In this document: positions 13,271 to 15,308 of the stretch, in pieces
How positions within the stretch are numbered: the first letter of the stretch is position 1
Layout: each line of letters opens with the position of its first letter
Assembly (NCBI GenBank): GCA_947589145.1
Contig: CANQCB010000026.1
Coordinates: 1-15,308, forward strand
DNA from: an uncultured Clostridia bacterium
GTDB lineage: Bacteria > Bacillota > Clostridia > Christensenellales > Pumilibacteraceae
Direction of reading: 5' to 3'
DNA length: 15,308 nt
Notes under the pieces: generated by a model
The model's database searches: none
What the model was told of the DNA's origin: nothing
What the model saw: the letters and a program-made list of their open reading frames with translations, nothing else
Program-made: the position numbers and the translations under genes

Positions 13271-14113
13271 TCAATTTCCGTTAAGCCCGAATTCCCTTGT
13301 CTGCAATATTTCTTTCCAATAATTCTCGCGACCTATGATATATTCGTTGCCGAGGTTCATATTACACACTTCGAGAATGGAGTATTTGAAGTTGTATTTA
13401 TAGTTTTCGTCGCGCTCGGTCAATGCCTTCAACTCACGATTACCGCCGTGTCCGTCCTTGGCATATGCCGACCACCTGTGCCAGATACACTCGTCGCCGT
13501 ACGCACTGCCTACGTATTGTTTGCCCGTTTTTTTATCCGCAATGAGATATATCCCTTTCACGTTCGAGAGCGCGGAACGCCAAGAAGGAATATCGTCGCG
13601 AATAATCGTCCGCAACGTTTCATAATCGATATTCACTGCGTCAAAGCCCGTGAAATCGTTAATGGATACTCGTTTGCCGATAATGGAAGATATGAACATA
13701 TCGCGCGGCGGCACGCCATTCTCGGGGCACATTTCAAGCCTCGGGTAGGAAGCACGGAATTCCTTTTTGTATTCCACAAATATCCTGCCAATCAAGTCCG
13801 TCTGACAATCAACGAGTTCCGTGCCATATCTCCAACCTTTCCAATTATCCTCGGGACACACAAAAGGAACGGGGTCTTTTGTTACCCTATATACCCCGCC
13901 GAAAATCCAGATATCTTTGCGATAATAAATCAAAGACAAAACATACGGTCTGGAAAAATTCTTATTTGTTTGCTGCTCTTGCCATTGCTTAAATTCGTCT
14001 ATAAGAAATTTCTTGTATGGAATCGATTTATCATCACTACCGATAGCAAAATGAACTTTATAATTTTTCAATTCACTTTCGGGTATTTTCAAAACATCAA
14101 GTAATCTCAGCAT
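13271..14113 (-). CDS. GIY-YIG nuclease-family protein with an unassigned N-terminal domain
   Basis: The C-terminal third (about 185-280 of 280) is a GIY-YIG domain: GIYLI (187-191), KQYVGSA with YVG at 200-202, Arg213 in IWHRW, the catalytic-type Glu263 in GRENYWKE, and LN at 277-278. GIY-YIG enzymes cut DNA and occur in homing endonucleases, repair proteins and restriction enzymes. The N-terminal 180 residues are not recognised. They contain a conserved-looking segment around 55-112 (YVLSLIYYRKDIWIFGGVYRV, then a WKGWRYGTELV stretch). AAGGAG lies nine bases before the ATG and a consensus-like promoter lies upstream. It may be a restriction-like or repair nuclease; no partner methylase or intron is visible. 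The domain is sure, the role unknown. Confidence 0.88.
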   Translation of the reverse strand: MLRLLDVLKIPESELKNYKVHFAIGSDDKSIPYKKFLIDEFKQWQEQQTNKNFSRPYVLSLIYYRKDIWIFGGVYRVTKDPVPFVCPEDNWKGWRYGTELVDCQTDLIGRIFVEYKKEFRASYPRLEMCPENGVPPRDMFISSIIGKRVSINDFTGFDAVNIDYETLRTIIRDDIPSWRSALSNVKGIYLIADKKTGKQYVGSAYGDECIWHRWSAYAKDGHGGNRELKALTERDENYKYNFKYSILEVCNMNLGNEYIIGRENYWKEILQTREFGLNGN

Positions 14114-14136
14114 CTCTTTTATCTCCTTTACGAATG

Positions 14137-14165
14137 ATTATACTATAAAAGTGCAATTAAATCAA
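14137..14165 (-). promoter_or_regulatory. Promoter of the GIY-YIG gene
   Basis: On the minus strand TTGATT (14160-14165), a 17-base spacer and perfect TATAAT (14137-14142) lie upstream of the gene. Transcription would begin near 14130, giving a leader of about 17 bases that contains the AAGGAG site. Confidence 0.7.
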
Positions 14166-14225
14166 GTAGCAAATGGTACAGTCGGATTAGGAGAAAAGTT
14201 TTAAAAGACATATTTGCATGTAAAA

Positions 14226-14264
14226 AAATAAAATGACGGGCACTATGTGTCCGTCATTTTATTT
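14226..14264 (-). terminator. Intrinsic terminator after the EFR1-type gene
   Basis: The 18-base arms (14226-14243 and 14247-14264) pair with a single non-Watson-Crick position around a three-base loop, including a GC-rich top and AT-rich base. On the minus strand the stem is followed by a T-rich run, continuing the AT base of the hairpin. It ends transcription coming leftwards from the EFR1-type gene, before the GIY-YIG promoter. Confidence 0.9.
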
Positions 14265-14326
14265 GGTACACCGTCTGAAAACAAGGTTGGACTCCTTGCG
14301 TGGATTAAACAGCACTGCAAACACAC

Positions 14327-14367
14327 ACCTTGCTTGCAAGGTATAGTGTGCTATACCTATGGTATAG
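14327..14367. repeat. Overlapping palindromes with three alternating GGTATAG arms
   Basis: ACCTTGC-TT-GCAAGGT (14327-14342) overlaps GGTATAG-TGTG-CTATACC (14340-14357), and a further GGTATAG follows at 14361-14367. The middle CTATACC can pair with either flanking copy, so two hairpins are mutually exclusive. The set lies in the 3' untranslated part of the EFR1-type transcript, about 60 bases before its terminator. A smaller CAAGG/CCTTG repeat lies at 14282-14298. Confidence 0.7.
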
Positions 14368-14398
14368 ATGCCCGTTGTCCGTGCGGCTAAATTGTAAT

Positions 14399-15175
14399 TT
14401 ATGATATGAAGTTTTCAAGCCTGTATTGCTCTACGACTTCTTTTCCGACCAAAGTGATTGCCTTTTGCGGACACCTACTGATACAGCGGTAACACATGGT
14501 ACACTTCCCGTGGGGCGCGGCAACTTGATTTTCGACCGTTAGATTTTTCATCGGACAAAGGCGCACACAGGCGCCGCACCCGACGCAAAGCGCCTTGTCT
14601 ATCTTTAATTTGTCAGAATAGCTTTTCGTCTTGCCGCAAAACCAGAGCCTTTGACCAAACAAGCCTGCAAGATGAGGAAACAATCCCAAGCCGTTTTGCG
14701 GATATTTTCCGCTTCTGATTTGTAAAACCGCACGCTCGATCTTTTCTTCCGCACGGCGAATGATTTCAATTTTCTCTTCCTTGCTTTTCTTCAAAAGTTT
14801 ACTGTCGCAAACGCTGTCGGGCATTTTGAGGTGCAGCCCGCCCAACACAAAAGCGCCGCACTTTTTCAAAAGGCGTACCGAACAACCCGCACCGTCGCCG
14901 CTGAACGCGCCCATTGTTGCAAGGCAAAAGACCTTTTTCCCTTTCCATAGCGCGGCGTTGCGGACAATATGATCCCGTACCATTTTGGGGGCGTTGGAAT
15001 ACTGCACGGGATAGCCGAGGACAATGTACTCATAATTTTTCAAGGCAAGAAGGGCGGCTTCATCCTCGATCGCAATGACAGGCGCATTTTCGTCCAACAA
15101 TTTTACGAATTTTTCAACGCAAAACTTTGTATTGCCCGTGCCGCTCAAATAGATTGCACAATATTTCTGTTCCAT
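14399..15175 (-). CDS. EFR1-type flavodoxin/2[4Fe-4S] ferredoxin fusion
   Basis: The 258-residue protein has an N-terminal flavodoxin-like domain (about 1-150) with the FMN phosphate loop SGTGNT (11-16), and GYPVQYSNAP near 54-63. A C-terminal dicluster ferredoxin follows, with C197, C200, C203, C207-P and C225, C228, C231, C235-P. This architecture is that of the EFR1 family, common in anaerobic Clostridia. Such proteins are expected to shuttle electrons between FMN and low-potential clusters in the cytoplasm; a specific partner is not known. The start gives the usual short run to SGTGNT. The only SD-like site (AGGA) is 13 bases upstream, which is longer than normal. It is a single-gene unit with its own terminator. 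Confidence 0.92.
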   Translation of the reverse strand: MEQKYCAIYLSGTGNTKFCVEKFVKLLDENAPVIAIEDEAALLALKNYEYIVLGYPVQYSNAPKMVRDHIVRNAALWKGKKVFCLATMGAFSGDGAGCSVRLLKKCGAFVLGGLHLKMPDSVCDSKLLKKSKEEKIEIIRRAEEKIERAVLQIRSGKYPQNGLGLFPHLAGLFGQRLWFCGKTKSYSDKLKIDKALCVGCGACVRLCPMKNLTVENQVAAPHGKCTMCYRCISRCPQKAITLVGKEVVEQYRLENFIS

Positions 15176-15200
15176 TTTTTCGCGAATTTCCTATTGAATC

Positions 15201-15229
15201 AATTTATCATAAACACGGGACAAAATCAA
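15201..15229 (-). promoter_or_regulatory. Possible promoter of the EFR1-type gene
   Basis: On the minus strand TTGATT (15224-15229), a 17-base spacer and TAAATT (15201-15206) preceded by TGA form a moderate extended -10 promoter. Expected +1 is near 15194, giving a leader of about 19 bases. The -35 overlaps the stop codon of the possible upstream gene fragment. Confidence 0.4.
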
Positions 15230-15308
15230 GCGGGCAGAAAGTCAATTTGGCATTTCGGCGTGAGCTTATCCATGACAAGCGCGCCGCAGCGCGGCGCGGG
15301 ATCATGCG
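15226..15308 (-). CDS. Possible C-terminal end of an unidentified gene, start outside window
   Basis: A minus-strand frame is open from the right edge to TGA at 15226-15228, giving 26 residues that end DKLTPKCQIDFLPA. The composition looks protein-like, but the piece is too short to recognise, and one other frame is also open here. A perfect 8-bp GC-rich stem (15280-15298) lies inside it. Confidence 0.25.
   Translation of the reverse strand, partial: HDPAPRCGALVMDKLTPKCQIDFLPA

Noticed and set aside
15280..15298. Perfect 8-bp GC-rich stem near the right edge, considered as a terminator
   Set aside because: No T-run follows on either strand, and it lies within a possible coding fragment whose GC-rich codons explain it.

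Overview
The window looks like chromosomal DNA of a Clostridia-like Bacillota, probably an uncultured anaerobe. This is inference from moderate GC, clear Shine-Dalgarno (SD) sites on many genes, the adjacent secA-prfB pair, a free-standing ferredoxin:thioredoxin-reductase-like mini-protein and a flavodoxin/ferredoxin fusion. TGA serves as an ordinary stop, so the code is standard. No CRISPR array, rRNA, insertion sequence or prophage gene is visible.

Layout, left to right. (1) Positions 1-2483, minus strand: the N-terminal 827 codons of a type III restriction (Res)-like SF2 helicase that runs off the left edge, with its own extended -10 promoter. A 474-base gene-free, hairpin-rich stretch separates it from tRNA-Ser(GGA). 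The tRNA has an encoded CCA and a strong terminator. A defence-type gene beside a tRNA 3' end suggests an island boundary. (2) Positions 3358-12198: nine co-directional minus-strand genes, transcribed in the order tatD, dtd, Rho-like protein, pheA, secA, prfB, FTR-like mini-protein, six-helix membrane protein, KdsC-like HAD phosphatase. Several overlap (tatD/dtd 4 bases, Rho-like/pheA 8, secA/prfB 11), so most are probably cotranscribed. (3) Positions 12334-13035, plus strand: an AqpZ-type water channel, divergent from tatD and ending at a bidirectional terminator. (4) Positions 13101-14113, minus strand: a GIY-YIG nuclease-family protein followed by a possible 33-residue ORF. (5) Positions 14399-15175, minus strand: an EFR1-type flavodoxin plus 2[4Fe-4S] protein with a palindrome-rich 3' region and strong terminator, then the possible C-terminal end of another gene at the right edge.

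How the genes relate: the large cluster mixes housekeeping functions (tRNA proofreading, protein export, translation termination, phenylalanine synthesis). Its most unusual member is a Rho homologue that keeps the RNA-binding half and the overall fold outline but has lost the Walker A and B motifs and the Q/R-loop region, so it is predicted to bind RNA without ATP-driven translocation. Both promoters inside the cluster's upstream half (tatD and Rho-like) place an extended -10 box exactly six bases before the start codon, with no SD site. This predicts leaderless transcripts. These two observations are the best candidates for something undescribed here; the rest is mainly ordinary chromosomal content with small oddities.
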